Of a DNA stretch of 21,429 bases, positions 1 to 10,600 are shown piece by piece. Source of the DNA: CAYQPF01 sp964419225. GTDB taxonomy: Bacteria > Cloacimonadota > Cloacimonadia > Cloacimonadales > CAYQPF01. The notes below the pieces were generated by a model, which was not told the origin of the DNA, ran no database searches, and saw only the letters and a program-made list of their open reading frames with translations. The stretch lies in contig CAYQPF010000086.1 in assembly GCA_964419225.1 (NCBI GenBank), positions 1 through 21,429 on the forward strand. The letters run 5' to 3'. Numbering within the stretch: the first letter of the stretch is position 1; every line of letters begins with the position of its first letter. Made by a program: the position numbers and the translations under genes.

Positions 1-1471
1 CATTACCGATCAAATTATCCAGAACATCCTGAATTCTATCTCTATCAAAAAGCAATTCACAGTTCAAGTTGTCGGAGTTTATCACAAAATTGATATTTTT
101 TCTTTCGGCAAGTTTTTGATAATAGAATTTTCGCTCCAAAATCAGGTTTTCAAAACTTTGTTTAAGGAGATTAAGTTCAATTTTACCGGTTTCAATGGAA
201 GCAATATCGAGAAGTTGATTGACCATGGAGTTCATTCTTTCGGTTGCTATTTTAATAGTTAGTACATTTTTCAGAACCTGAGAAGGTTCAAAAAGTTTAG
301 TATGAATTTTGGTTTCGTAAAGATCACAAAGCCCGATAATACAGCTGATGGGATTCCGCAGATCATGGACAACCATACCCATAAATTCGTTCTTTGCGAG
401 GTTCAATTTCTCAAGTTCTTCTTTTTGACGGGCAATTTCCATATTAGCCTGGACTAACTCAATATTTTTCAATTTATAGATTTCGGCTTCTTTGGCTTTA
501 GAATCTACTTCGTACTTAGTCTGCAGGTCTGTAATTCGGTTTTTCATTTCTTCGGAAAAGATACTGGTTTGCAATTCGGAATTCATGAGCAGGTATTTGT
601 TTGCATTCAAGTGATCATCAAGATTAGTATAAATGTTGGCAATATTCATAGCCAGCATTCTTTGTTTATCTTTAGCATTGATCCGTTTGGCACACTCGAG
701 GGCTTTCAGGGAATTATTAAGAGCAGCATGATTTTCTTTTTTGTATTGATAATATTGAGACTGTCCTAATAAGGAATGGAGCAGTACTTTCTGGTTGTTT
801 GCTTCAGTTGCATAAGCTTCTGCTTTTTGAAAAAAAGGAATAGCTTCCTCAGGTTTTAACATATCCAGATAAAGATATCCAATATTATTCAGATCAGCAG
901 TACATTTTGATTTATCATGAGGGTTCTTGCTGGTTATTTCCAGACTTTTAAAATAGTATTGGAGAGCAGTTTCCTGATAATATCCTTTTTGATCTGTAGC
1001 CAGGGCAGATTTTTTAGAGTAGATATTACCGATATTGTTGAAAGTTAGATGCAGATTAGCACAATCATTGGCTTTTTCTCTGATTTCTGCAGAGCGGGTA
1101 AAACAATCAAGTGCTTTATCCAGATCCTCTAAAATAACATAAACTGAACCAATGTTATTGAGTACATTGGCAGAAGCTATATCATCATTTGCTTTCTCAG
1201 CGAAGGATAGGGAAGAAAGGAACAATTCCAGGGATTTGGCATATTCAGCCCTTAAATAAGCAATATTGCCCATTAGTCTGAGGACATTGGAAGAAAACTC
1301 CGGTTCTTTCTTTATGGAAGAATCATTCAGGGCTTGTTTGCAATAAAAGAGACATTCGTCGTATTTTGTATTCTGCCAAAGATAGCTAATAATTACCCAA
1401 TAGTTTTTTTCGCGTTCTTCTGCATCAGTAGAACTAAACAATTTATCCTTGAACTCTTGAAATTTTTCCAT
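1..1471 (-). CDS. Cytoplasmic TPR-repeat sensor histidine kinase (C-terminus cut by window edge)
   Basis: The frame is open for 490 codons from ATG at 1471 to the left edge, and the 3' end is missing. The protein starts MEKFQEFKDK. About six tetratricopeptide repeats fill residues 55-295 (repeated NNIG.[IV]Y cores), followed by a coiled coil at about 303-360 that begins ITDLQTKYEVD. The HisKA dimerisation/phosphoacceptor helix follows, with the H-box HDLRNP; the predicted phosphorylated His is residue 369. The visible sequence ends in the N-box of the ATPase domain (QDVLDNLIGN). No signal peptide or membrane segment is seen, so it should sense a cytoplasmic signal or partner through the TPRs. 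Such kinases usually act on a response regulator or a fused output domain; none is visible here. An AGAGGGG ribosome-binding site lies 5 bases before the ATG. It is divergent from the tamA-like gene across a 139-base spacer. Family is clear; ligand and partner are unknown. Confidence 0.9.
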   Translation of the reverse strand, partial: MEKFQEFKDKLFSSTDAEEREKNYWVIISYLWQNTKYDECLFYCKQALNDSSIKKEPEFSSNVLRLMGNIAYLRAEYAKSLELFLSSLSFAEKANDDIASANVLNNIGSVYVILEDLDKALDCFTRSAEIREKANDCANLHLTFNNIGNIYSKKSALATDQKGYYQETALQYYFKSLEITSKNPHDKSKCTADLNNIGYLYLDMLKPEEAIPFFQKAEAYATEANNQKVLLHSLLGQSQYYQYKKENHAALNNSLKALECAKRINAKDKQRMLAMNIANIYTNLDDHLNANKYLLMNSELQTSIFSEEMKNRITDLQTKYEVDSKAKEAEIYKLKNIELVQANMEIARQKEELEKLNLAKNEFMGMVVHDLRNPISCIIGLCDLYETKIHTKLFEPSQVLKNVLTIKIATERMNSMVNQLLDIASIETGKIELNLLKQSFENLILERKFYYQKLAERKNINFVINSDNLNCELLFDRDRIQDVLDNLIGN

Positions 1472-1610
1472 TTAACCCCTCTGGAGATAGTTTGCTAAGA
1501 GTTAAAATTTTGACAACTAATTTTTACGTTTTTGCTTGTTAATTCCTAAAAAGTGGGTTATATTATCTTTAGAGGTAAGGTTTTTCTGTATTTGAAAGAT
1601 TAATTCCATT

Positions 1611-3374
1611 ATGAAAATATATGTTATTCTGCTCATTCTGTTCTCCTTCCAGTTATTGTTGTGCTTTGAAACTGATATCATTATCAAGAAAACAAGTTTT
1701 CATGGCAATAAAAGTATCAGTTCCAAGTTGTTACGGACACAGCTCATGGCCAAAGAACCTTCATTTCTGGCGAAGCTTAATATCTTCAAAAAAGCCGAAA
1801 CCGTTGACAGTGATTATCTGGAACGGGATCTTTTAGCTTTGAAATACTATTATCAAAGTAATGGTTTCCTGAAAGTAAAAATCACACAGGATCTGCAAAT
1901 CAGGAAGAAAGGTTACTGGATAACCTACAACATTATTGAAGACACCCGACTTAAAATAGATTCAATCACTGTTAATATCGACAATTCAGAATTGTTGAGA
2001 GAAAAGCTGCAGAGTAAAATCAGTTCTTATTCTCAGAAAAAGTTTTCTGATCAGGTGATTTATGATATTACAAAGATCATAAATGCCTATCTCCTCGAAA
2101 ACAGCTATCTTAACAATTCTGTTAAACATAGTTTCAGTATCAAGTCTGACAGCTCCCTGGTAAATCTCAGCTTTCAAATCAACCTGGGTCTGAAATTTAT
2201 GATCAATCAAATCAATTATCATGGTCTGACCTATGTTGATCCCAAGATCCTGGAGCATCAGATCCCCTTGCCGGACAGCTTTTACTACCAGCCTGAAAAA
2301 ATGGAATTGATTCATGATCAGCTCAGTAAATTGAATCATTTCCGCAGTATAAGTATCGAAACCAGCCACCAGAATGCTTTAACAAACACCATTCCGCTTG
2401 ATATTTATCTGACAGAATATCCGAAACGGCAGTTTAAAGCAGGTGTGGGATATGGGCTGGAGGATAAGTTTAGAGCTTTCGTCGAATACATCAGACTGGA
2501 CTTTCTGGGCAATGCCCGCAAACTTACTGTCAATGCCAAAACAAGCGGTCTTGAGCCTTGGAATATCAATCTCAAGATCCAGGAACCGCTCCCTTTCAGG
2601 TATTCGATGTACAGCCTGATCAATCCTTTTTGGCTGAGGCAAAAAGAAGATGTTTATGAAATCAATCGTTTAGGAATTCTTTTGGGTTATACGCAGGACA
2701 TCACTCCCCGGCATTCTTATCAATTGCATTACTTGTTTGAACGCAATCACTTACTCTCTGCTGATGTGTTTAATAGTGATTCTTTGGCAGCACATTACAA
2801 TAAGTCATCTGTTTTTTTGAATTACAACACGAATTTCGTCAAAGAGAGCAAAGGGTTAACCACCTCATTAAATCTGTCTTATTCAGGTCGGTTATTTAAC
2901 AGTACTTATAATTTCTTCAAGTGGATCGCTGATAACAGGTATTATCTGCCTGTTTCCAGGATCAATTCCTTCGCTTTCAAAGCTAAATATGCTCGCCTTT
3001 ATTCCTTCAATACAGACAAAATCATTCCTGTGGAAGAAAGGTTTTATGCGGGCGGTTCCAATTCAATTCGGGGTTGGTCCAGAAATGAGATCAGTCCGCT
3101 GAACAGCAATAATGAAACAACCGGTGGGAATTGTTTACTGGAAACTTCCCTGGAAAATCGGACGATCATTTACCCGAAAATAGAGTTTGCTATATTTTAT
3201 GACGGCGGGAATGTTTGGGCAGACAATCTGCAATGGGATCATTTTCTGTCATCTGCCGGAGCAGGTATCCGTTACTATTCTTTATTAGGGCCAATACGGC
3301 TGGATTTTGCTGTACCCCTTTTTGACAAAAAGAAATCCATCGAATATTATCTTCAAATTGGACAGAGCTTCTAA
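1611..3374 (+). CDS. tamA: Omp85-family outer membrane protein, TamA-like (POTRA plus beta-barrel)
   Basis: The protein has 587 residues, close to E. coli TamA. A signal peptide covers about residues 1-19. Three POTRA-like domains follow at about 22-112, 113-195 and 196-272; the first holds YYYQSNGFLKVKIT, a typical POTRA strand-helix pattern, and the third starts near INYHGLTYVDP. The 16-strand barrel (surface antigen D15 domain) runs from about 275 to the end, with the conserved loop-6 RG(F/Y/W) motif as RGW at 487-489. It ends in Phe, as outer-membrane barrels often do. Family knowledge: Omp85 proteins insert or export barrel proteins, and TamA works with inner-membrane TamB. The tamB-like gene overlaps by one base (TAATG), which supports TamA over BamA. 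No clear Shine-Dalgarno precedes the ATG; the start is chosen because the signal peptide follows directly. A second BamA-like role cannot be excluded. Confidence 0.85.
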   Translation: MKIYVILLILFSFQLLLCFETDIIIKKTSFHGNKSISSKLLRTQLMAKEPSFLAKLNIFKKAETVDSDYLERDLLALKYYYQSNGFLKVKITQDLQIRKKGYWITYNIIEDTRLKIDSITVNIDNSELLREKLQSKISSYSQKKFSDQVIYDITKIINAYLLENSYLNNSVKHSFSIKSDSSLVNLSFQINLGLKFMINQINYHGLTYVDPKILEHQIPLPDSFYYQPEKMELIHDQLSKLNHFRSISIETSHQNALTNTIPLDIYLTEYPKRQFKAGVGYGLEDKFRAFVEYIRLDFLGNARKLTVNAKTSGLEPWNINLKIQEPLPFRYSMYSLINPFWLRQKEDVYEINRLGILLGYTQDITPRHSYQLHYLFERNHLLSADVFNSDSLAAHYNKSSVFLNYNTNFVKESKGLTTSLNLSYSGRLFNSTYNFFKWIADNRYYLPVSRINSFAFKAKYARLYSFNTDKIIPVEERFYAGGSNSIRGWSRNEISPLNSNNETTGGNCLLETSLENRTIIYPKIEFAIFYDGGNVWADNLQWDHFLSSAGAGIRYYSLLGPIRLDFAVPLFDKKKSIEYYLQIGQSF

Positions 3375-6300
3375 TGAAACGCAAATATATCCTCTATCCT
3401 CTAATCATTCTAAGTATAATAATAACTTTGATCGCAATTCTTTTTACTACAATCTACTTCTCCACCAGTTTCCAGCAGAAAATTCTACATTATGCACTGG
3501 AAAAGTATCAGAAAACTATCCCGGCCAAGATTTCTTTTGCCTCTCTGAACGGTAATATCTTCAAAGAACTCAAAATTAATCAGATCAAAATAATCCATCA
3601 AAATAAACCAATTATCACAGTGAAATCCCTGTATCTTAAATATAGTTTAAAAGGATTTTTCAGTAATAAAATACAGGTTTCCAGTATTACTTTAGATTCT
3701 GCAAGGGTTCATTTTATCGTTAACCCTGATTCCTCGATCAACCTGGCTTCTGCTTTCAAGCCTTTAAGACCCTCTGCCCCTTCGACCACTTCAAGTTCTT
3801 TTAGTATGGGAATTAATGTAGGTGAAGCTGTTCTCAACAATGCCCAGGTTCAAGTGGAGAGTCATCTGAAAAGCATCCCGGCACATAAAACTATCAGAAA
3901 TTTAAATCTGCGAACTTCCTTCTTTTATCAGAATAAAGAGTTTCATTTCGAGACAAAGTATCTGCAATTTGCTGTTGATGCATATCCTGTTAAACTGAGT
4001 GAGCTAACTCTTCAAAAAACAAAGCAAGCATTAACGGGAAAGTTTGCCAGCCTGGCTGCCGGGAAAAGTATGTTCAGTGCCACATATGACCAATTATATG
4101 AGAAAGATCAGATCAAAGCTGAGCTTGTCTCTTCTCAAATCAATACAGCTGATCTTAATTACTGGGTTAAAACACTGAAACTTCCTGTTTACAGTTACCA
4201 GGCAAGTTTGAAAGCCACAAAGACAGGGAATGCCTTAAAAGCCGATCTACAGGTAAATGACCATAAAGATAATATTATTATCAATGCGGTTACCCAAAAT
4301 TATAAATCTCAGCAATATGCTGCCAAAGTAACCTTTAATAATTTCAATCTTCTGCAACTGATCAATCAGCAGCAACTGCGTTTGCAGGGCCAGTTAGTAT
4401 TGGATGTTCAAGGCAATGATTTGCATAAAAATAATGCTACAGCCGGATTAAATCTCAAGACTCTGCAATATCAGGATTTTCTTTTAAAAAACATAATCTC
4501 CAAGGCCAGGAAACAGAAGGAAAGTGTGGATTTATCCCTGAATTCAGAAATCTTTTCCTCAGCTTATCAGTTGAAACTCACTATTGAAAACATCTTTAAA
4601 GAATTGAAATATCGGGGAGATCTAAAACTTCAGCATGTCAATCTTGCTAATGTTTTGGATAAGATCAACAAACAGAAAAAGACCAGTACTCTAAACTCAG
4701 ATTTAAATCTGAATGTTGCTTTTCAGGGTTTGGGAACTGAGCCCCGAAAAGCGTCCCTTAATGCTCAAATTGATGTACAGCCCTCTTCTCTCAAAAATAT
4801 CAATATTGACTCTGCCTCAGTATCTTTCCAAAAAAAGCTGGATCATCTGGAGTTTGCTTTGGGTGCCGTGAATGAACGGGTTAATAAATTATCTGCTCAG
4901 GCTAAGATAGATAAACTCTTTTCTGCTGCAGGCCGTAATATCAGTAGTGGAAAATATTCTCTAAATATGCTGTCCCCTTTACCTTTGCAAACTCTCACCA
5001 CCAAACCGGTTGCGTTTGACAGCTTAGTTATCTCAGGAGACTTAAGCGGTACCTTAAATCATATGCAGATCCAAAGTAAGTTGAGTTTAAATAAGGCACA
5101 GTATGATTCCATTTTTGTAGATTCATTAACAATAACAGTTGCAGCTAATACAAATTCCCGCAAAAAATATTATGTAAGCTCCCCTTCCACATTAACCCTG
5201 AAGAGTCGAAATCTACTATTGAATAAATTCCTGATTGAGACAGTATCTCTGAATTCCTCAATCCAAAACGATTCTCTGCAAAGTTCTTTGGTGATTGTAA
5301 AATCTGACAGTCTTGTTTTGGAATCGAATTTTTCTTTCAACACAAACCAACCACTGGAGATAAACCTGGCTCATTTACAAATCTCTTTGAAAGACAGACT
5401 TTATCAAAACAAGAGTCAGCCAATTTATGTAAGTTTGAAAAATGGAAATTATGTGCTGAAGAATTTTAATTTGAGTGACTCCTCTGCAAGTATCTTGAGT
5501 AATTTGTCCCTGGATAAAGCCAATAATGTTGCGTTTACTTTTAATCTGACTAATTTCAGTTTACAGCAGATCAATCCTTTTCTGCCTTCTCCAATGATCA
5601 ATTCCGGCACTCTCAACTGTGATCTGAGTATTAAGAATAATCTCAGTGCTCCTCTCATCACAGCTAATCTGTTTCTGAACAAAGTTTCCACACCCTATGC
5701 CAACCTTGATTCCCTAGCTTTAACTCTGAAACAAAATAATGACAGTCTGGCAATTCAAACCAGAGCCAGTATTGAATCGCAAATAGTTGATCTTAACGGT
5801 ACTCTGCCCTTTGAAATAAATCTTAAAAAAATCCAGTCCGGGCAGATGTACAGTAAAACAAAACCTTTCTTCGTGCATCTGAAATCTGATGAACTGAATC
5901 TGAAACTCCTCAATCAATACTTAAAAGAAAAAGGCTCTGCTCAGGGATTCCTGAATGCTGACTTCTCTCTGTCCAAGAATCAGACAGGATTAAATACTGA
6001 CGGATTTATCAGAATTTCTGAGGGCGAGTTTAATTATCCCTCTATTGGTACAAAGATCAAAAATATCTTTTCTTTTATGCATGTCACAAACGATCAGATT
6101 ATTCTTGATTCGCTGACTTTCAATGCCGGAAAAGGCAACTCCAGAACTCAGGGCAGATTAAACTACAGTCTGGAAAAAGGTTTGGACATCGACTCAGTTC
6201 TCTTTAATATGACCGGTTCCCGTCTTCATATTTTCAATTACAGTGGGATAAATTCCAAACTGGATGCTAATTTACAATTATCCGGTAATAGCAAAGCTCT

Positions 6301-7228
6301 CACCTTAAATGGCAAAATCTCGGCTATCGATACCAGAGTAAATGTCACCAAACTGGACAAAAAGAATAATGATCTTTCTCTGACCATGCCATTATTGCTT
6401 GAAAATAGTAAAGTTGAACAAGAGAAAAAAGTATCAGTTCAGGCAAAATATACCTCCCTATTCAAGCAACTCGATTTAGGTATTAAATGTCACATCCCCC
6501 GTAATACCTGGATAGAAGGAAAAGATCTCAGTATTGAAATGACCGGAGACCTTAATGTCACCAGACTTAAAAAGGTTATGCTCTTCAATGGTAATGTGGA
6601 ATTATTGAGAGGTTATTATGCTCTGTATGGCAAGAGATTCAATATCGAGAAAGGTACGATTACTTTCATCAATGACAAAGAATTCAATCCGGATCTTTCC
6701 ATTCAGGCCTTATACCGTTTCAAAGAAGGACTTGCCCGGCGTTCTCTGCAGTTGAACATTACAGGTACCTTGAATAAACCTATACTGTCCTTCCTTCTGG
6801 ATGGCACCAAAATAGAGGAAAAGGATGCCTTTTCTTATATTGTCTTCGGTAAGAATCTTGATCAACTCACTAATAAACAGCAATCTGACGTTACGGGAAA
6901 ATTCAGTGCAGGAGCAATGGCAGGATCACTGCTTCTCAATAATCTTACCGGTCGGATCAACGATAAGATTAAGGGTTATCTGGCTTTGGACATGGTCGAT
7001 ATCACAGGTTCCAACCAATTCGGCAACACTGAGGTACAGGTCGGCAAATACTTCGGAAACCGCTTTTTCGTGAGTTATCTGAGAGAATTTAATTACTCCT
7101 CTGCCAGTTCTGCTATCAATGAAAGTGTTAACTTCGAGTACCAGATTAACAAATACTTCTTCCTGAACAGCACCAATTCCAGCACTAATTCCTCTGGTTT
7201 GGATCTGATCTTCAAGTGGGAAAAGTGA
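3374..7228 (+). CDS. tamB: TamB-like translocation/assembly (AsmA-like, DUF490) protein
   Basis: The protein has 1284 residues. A single N-terminal membrane helix (about residues 6-30) anchors it in the inner membrane. A very long repetitive beta-rich region follows (alternating hydrophobic/polar strands, many Ser/Asn/Leu), expected to form a periplasm-spanning hydrophobic groove. The last 330 or so residues match the TamB C-terminal domain in style, with GNVELLRGYYALYGKRFNIEKG at about 1075-1096 and a late segment with SYIVFGK, GKFSAGAMAGSLL and a beta-rich end (LDLIFKWEK). TamB proteins partner Omp85 proteins and are also implicated in phospholipid transport to the outer membrane. The ATG overlaps the stop of the preceding tamA-like gene by one base, so translation is probably coupled. 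The length is near that of E. coli TamB (1259). The call is firm for the family; the exact cargo is unknown. Confidence 0.88.
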   Translation: MKRKYILYPLIILSIIITLIAILFTTIYFSTSFQQKILHYALEKYQKTIPAKISFASLNGNIFKELKINQIKIIHQNKPIITVKSLYLKYSLKGFFSNKIQVSSITLDSARVHFIVNPDSSINLASAFKPLRPSAPSTTSSSFSMGINVGEAVLNNAQVQVESHLKSIPAHKTIRNLNLRTSFFYQNKEFHFETKYLQFAVDAYPVKLSELTLQKTKQALTGKFASLAAGKSMFSATYDQLYEKDQIKAELVSSQINTADLNYWVKTLKLPVYSYQASLKATKTGNALKADLQVNDHKDNIIINAVTQNYKSQQYAAKVTFNNFNLLQLINQQQLRLQGQLVLDVQGNDLHKNNATAGLNLKTLQYQDFLLKNIISKARKQKESVDLSLNSEIFSSAYQLKLTIENIFKELKYRGDLKLQHVNLANVLDKINKQKKTSTLNSDLNLNVAFQGLGTEPRKASLNAQIDVQPSSLKNINIDSASVSFQKKLDHLEFALGAVNERVNKLSAQAKIDKLFSAAGRNISSGKYSLNMLSPLPLQTLTTKPVAFDSLVISGDLSGTLNHMQIQSKLSLNKAQYDSIFVDSLTITVAANTNSRKKYYVSSPSTLTLKSRNLLLNKFLIETVSLNSSIQNDSLQSSLVIVKSDSLVLESNFSFNTNQPLEINLAHLQISLKDRLYQNKSQPIYVSLKNGNYVLKNFNLSDSSASILSNLSLDKANNVAFTFNLTNFSLQQINPFLPSPMINSGTLNCDLSIKNNLSAPLITANLFLNKVSTPYANLDSLALTLKQNNDSLAIQTRASIESQIVDLNGTLPFEINLKKIQSGQMYSKTKPFFVHLKSDELNLKLLNQYLKEKGSAQGFLNADFSLSKNQTGLNTDGFIRISEGEFNYPSIGTKIKNIFSFMHVTNDQIILDSLTFNAGKGNSRTQGRLNYSLEKGLDIDSVLFNMTGSRLHIFNYSGINSKLDANLQLSGNSKALTLNGKISAIDTRVNVTKLDKKNNDLSLTMPLLLENSKVEQEKKVSVQAKYTSLFKQLDLGIKCHIPRNTWIEGKDLSIEMTGDLNVTRLKKVMLFNGNVELLRGYYALYGKRFNIEKGTITFINDKEFNPDLSIQALYRFKEGLARRSLQLNITGTLNKPILSFLLDGTKIEEKDAFSYIVFGKNLDQLTNKQQSDVTGKFSAGAMAGSLLLNNLTGRINDKIKGYLALDMVDITGSNQFGNTEVQVGKYFGNRFFVSYLREFNYSSASSAINESVNFEYQINKYFFLNSTNSSTNSSGLDLIFKWEK

Positions 7229-7233
7229 AGATA

Positions 7234-7394
7234 ATTATCAATTATTAATTATTAATGAGAGAGATGGGAGAAAGTCTTGAGTCTATAGTCATGAGTCGTG
7301 AGTTGGGGGAATTGAGAATTGAGAATTGAGAGTTGAAAGTTGAGAGTTGAGAGTTGAGAGTTGAAAGTTGAGAATTGAGAGTTGGGAGTTGGGA
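7234..7394 (+). repeat. Degenerate heptamer tandem array, 23 units
   Basis: Starting 6 bases after the tamB-like stop, the sequence can be cut into 23 consecutive 7-base units with no slip. It begins with ATTATCA, ATTATTA, ATTATTA, passes through diverged units (CTTGAGT, CATGAGT, CGTGAGT) and ends in a tight core at 7311-7394 of 12 units such as ATTGAGA, GTTGAGA, GTTGAAA and GTTGGGA. The register holds although sequence drifts. It has no promoter-like or stem-loop features. Degenerate heptamer arrays are known from intergenic DNA of several bacterial groups (for example STRR in cyanobacteria); function is unknown. Apparent reading frames across it on the minus strand are products of the repeat. 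Confidence 0.9.
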
Positions 7395-7404
7395 GATTTT
7401 CGGA

Positions 7405-7459
7405 ATACTGACGAATACGGCTGTCACTGACTAACACAGACAATAAAAGAGATCTGAAG
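7405..7459 (+). repeat. Dispersed decamer-type element, copy 1
   Basis: Four roughly 10-base units (ATACTGACGA, ATACGGCTGT, CACTGACTA with one base missing, ACACAGACAA) are followed by AAGAGATCTGAAG-like sequence. A second copy lies at 11121-11167 on the same strand, sharing CACTGACTAACAC and the AGAGATCTGAAG tail. No function is apparent. Downstream, 7460-7588 shows nothing beyond ordinary AT-rich spacer. Confidence 0.7.
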
Positions 7460-7588
7460 CTATAGTATAAGTGCCTGAAGTGGGTATCTACTTCTACATC
7501 CATCGACTATCTCCTGTTCAATACGGATTAATAAATTTACTGAAATTGTTTTAAAAAAGTCTTGGAATAAATCTTGCATCAAAAATCA

Positions 7589-7607
7589 TATCTTCTCTAA
7601 GAAGATA
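7589..7607 (+). promoter_or_regulatory. Leader stem-loop before the M6 peptidase gene
   Basis: TATCTTC and GAAGATA form a perfect 7-bp stem with loop TCTAA, ending 8 bases before the ATG at 7616. If transcribed it would hide the only purine-rich stretch (GAAG) upstream of that ATG, so it may modulate initiation. An initiation site at 7628 would be free of it. No convincing promoter was found upstream. Confidence 0.4.
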
Positions 7608-7615
7608 ATAAGAAA

Positions 7616-10600
7616 ATGGGGATGTTTATGCTTAATAGAAATGCTTTGGGAGTATCGTTAATTCTGTTTCTAGTCTTTGGATTCAGCCTTTTTGCTGATG
7701 TACCTCACCCTGATCTTCTTCGCAAAATCAAAAGCGGAGAAGTACCTGAACCCTATTATTTGAGAAACAAAGCTGAATTAAATCGCTTGGGGATCAATAA
7801 TCCTCAACCCGGGAACTATTTACGTCTGAGATCAAATACAAGAACGGATTTGAAAATGATCGCTATTCTCATGGATTTTGATGATAAAGAAGCTCTAACT
7901 CCTGCAGTTTTCTTCGATTCTTTACTCTTTGGAAACTCCATGGGCAATATGAATGATTTTTATCAGGAAGTCAGCTATGGCAACTTAACCCTTATCAGTC
8001 TGAATGTCCCCAGTGCTTTAGGATGGACCAGAGCCGAACACACTTTGAACTGGTATGCTAACGGTCAAAATGGCATGGGCGGTTATCCGCAGAACTGTCA
8101 AAGATTGGCAGAAGAAGCAGTCCAGGCAGTTGATGCTTTTGTTGATTTTTCCGAATATGACAACGATGGTGACGGTTATGTGGATGCACTTTTCATTATC
8201 CATGCAGGTAAAGGTGCTGAAAATTCCGGCAGTGACAGCGATATTTGGTCACATGCCTGGAGTATGCATACTCCGCAGCAATTAGATGGTGTCATTGCCA
8301 GCAGATATTCTACAGAACCGGAATTTTGGATGGGAACAGGTGATATGACCTGCGGTATGTATGCACATGAAATGGGGCATGCTGTATTCGGTCTGCCTGA
8401 TCAATATGATTATGACTACGATTCCAATGGCTTGGGTACCTGGTCTCTAATGGCTGGAGGCAGCTGGAACGGCAATAATGGGAACAGACCCGCTCACCCT
8501 GATGCCTGGTCCCGCTACAAAATGGGGGTTTGTGATCCTCAGGTAATAACCCAGAACACGGGTGCTGTAACAATTCCTCCTGTGGAAGGTACACCAATTA
8601 CTTACTTATTATGGAATCAGGGCAATTACAATAATGAATATTTCTTAGTGGAAAACCGTCAGCAGACTGGTTATGATATTGGTATTCCTGCCTCAGGCAT
8701 GCTGATTTATCACGTTGATGAAAGTCAAAACAATAATGATCACCAATGGTATCCAGGATTACCAGCCTCAGAGCATTACAGAGTCGCTCTGGAACAGGCT
8801 GACGGTCGTTGGGATATGGAGCATAATTCGAACTCCGGTGATTTTGCCGATGCGTATCCCGGGTCAACCCAAAACCATAATTTCGCTCTGGAGACAACTC
8901 CCGATTCCAAGTCCTATGCTAATGCCAACACCTGGGTAGGAGTCCTGAATATTTCTGATACTAACGGTGTGATTCAGGCAGATTTTCAGGTTAACAATCC
9001 TATCAATCAACCAAATATAGTCGTTAATCCCGCCATAATCGATACAACTATCGGACTTGGCCAAAACCATACATTATCTGTAATGATCCAAAATACCGGC
9101 AACCTTGATCTGGCTTGGGAAATTGTCGGTAATCTTCCCTCCTGGTTAACTACTCAAACCACCAGCGGTGTGATGAATGGTCAGGATGCTCAGGAAATAT
9201 TTTTCCAGATCAATCCGCAAAACCTCACTTATGGTAAGTATGAAACTCAAATCAATATTGAATCCAATAGTACGTTCAACTCCGACTTGATTCTTAATCT
9301 AACTATTCATTTGGATATGTTTGAAAAAGTTTTGACCAGTGAAATTACGAATGATATTGATCCCCGACATAATACGATCTGGGGAGATTATGATAAAGAC
9401 GGTCTTCTCGATGCATATATTTTAACAGGTGGAAACCAGCCTAATCAGCTCTTCCACAATACCGGTAACTTCAATCTCACCAAGATCATGTACGGAAATC
9501 TGGCAACAGAGATCAATAATTCCTGGGATGGCTCCTGGTTGGATCTCAATGCCGATGGTAACCTGGATCTCTATCTCTCCGGCGGTAACAGTAATGCCAA
9601 TGCCCTTTATCTCAGCACTGGCAATAACAATTTCACCAGAACTTTAATTCCCAATCTTACAGAAAACTTCGGCGACTCCCGCAGTATCAGCTGGGGTGAC
9701 TATAATCTTGACGGCAAACTGGATCTGGCTGTAGTCAATGCAAGTAATCAGAGTAACAGATTGCTTAAGAATACCTCCCAAAACAATAACCTGTCATTTG
9801 AACAAGTTGAGTTCTTTCCAAATGATGCCTTCTACAGTATGGATTGCTTATGGATGAATCTAAACAATGATAATTACCCGGATCTCTATGTCACCAACAA
9901 AGATGATCAAAACAATAATGTCTATCTTAACAATGGAGACGGAACTTTCCAATCCTCTACAAATACAATTTTAAATGATCAGCCACACAATTCCTATTCT
10001 GTCTTATCAGATGATTTTGACAATGATGGCAATATGGATCTGTTTGTTTGTAACGGGATTGTTGAGAATGAAAGCTTCTATTTTGGAGAAGGTAATTTCA
10101 ATTTCACAGATTTACTGAATCAACCTCCTGTAGAATCCGGTGGGTTCTCGCTCAAAGCCGCTTCCGGTGACATTGATAATGACGGCGATCTGGATTTGGT
10201 TGTTGCTAATATTGGTAATCAAAAGAATTTCCTGTTCCTGAACGAGGGAAACAGACAGTTCACCAGAATAACCGGCACCAATTTAACAGAACTGCAAGCT
10301 TCAACTTTTGACTGTGATCTGATCGATCTGAACAGGGATGGTTCACTGGATCTTTTAACTACCTGCTATAGTCAAAAAGCACATTTGTATAAAAACAGAG
10401 GTAATGCCAATAATTGGATGGAAATGTTGTTCACCGATTTCACCACCAGAAACATTGTCGGAGCTAAGGTAATCGCTTCTGCGGTTGTCAACGGAACTCG
10501 CACCTGGCAGACCAGACAAGTTAAACCGGATTATGGGTATTTTGTACATTTCGGTGTGGGCAATGCCACTCTTATTGATACTGTAACAGTAATCTATCCC

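Noticed and set aside
1510..1566. Sigma70 promoter for tamA from TTGACA at 1510 or TTGCTT at 1532 with TATATT at 1559
   Set aside because: TTGACA has no -10 at normal spacing and TTGCTT to TATATT is 21 bases, too long to support a call.
1986..2369. 127-residue minus-strand frame inside the tamA-like gene
   Set aside because: The plus-strand frame has clear POTRA domains; the antisense frame shows no domain or ribosome-binding site.
7234..7394. CRISPR array
   Set aside because: Units are 7 bases with no spacers, and no cas gene is present.
7245..7503. Overlapping minus-strand reading frames of 60 and 83 residues with LNSQLST repeats
   Set aside because: They are the heptamer array read in two frames; the peptide repeats are forced by the 7-base period and there is no ribosome-binding site or family match.
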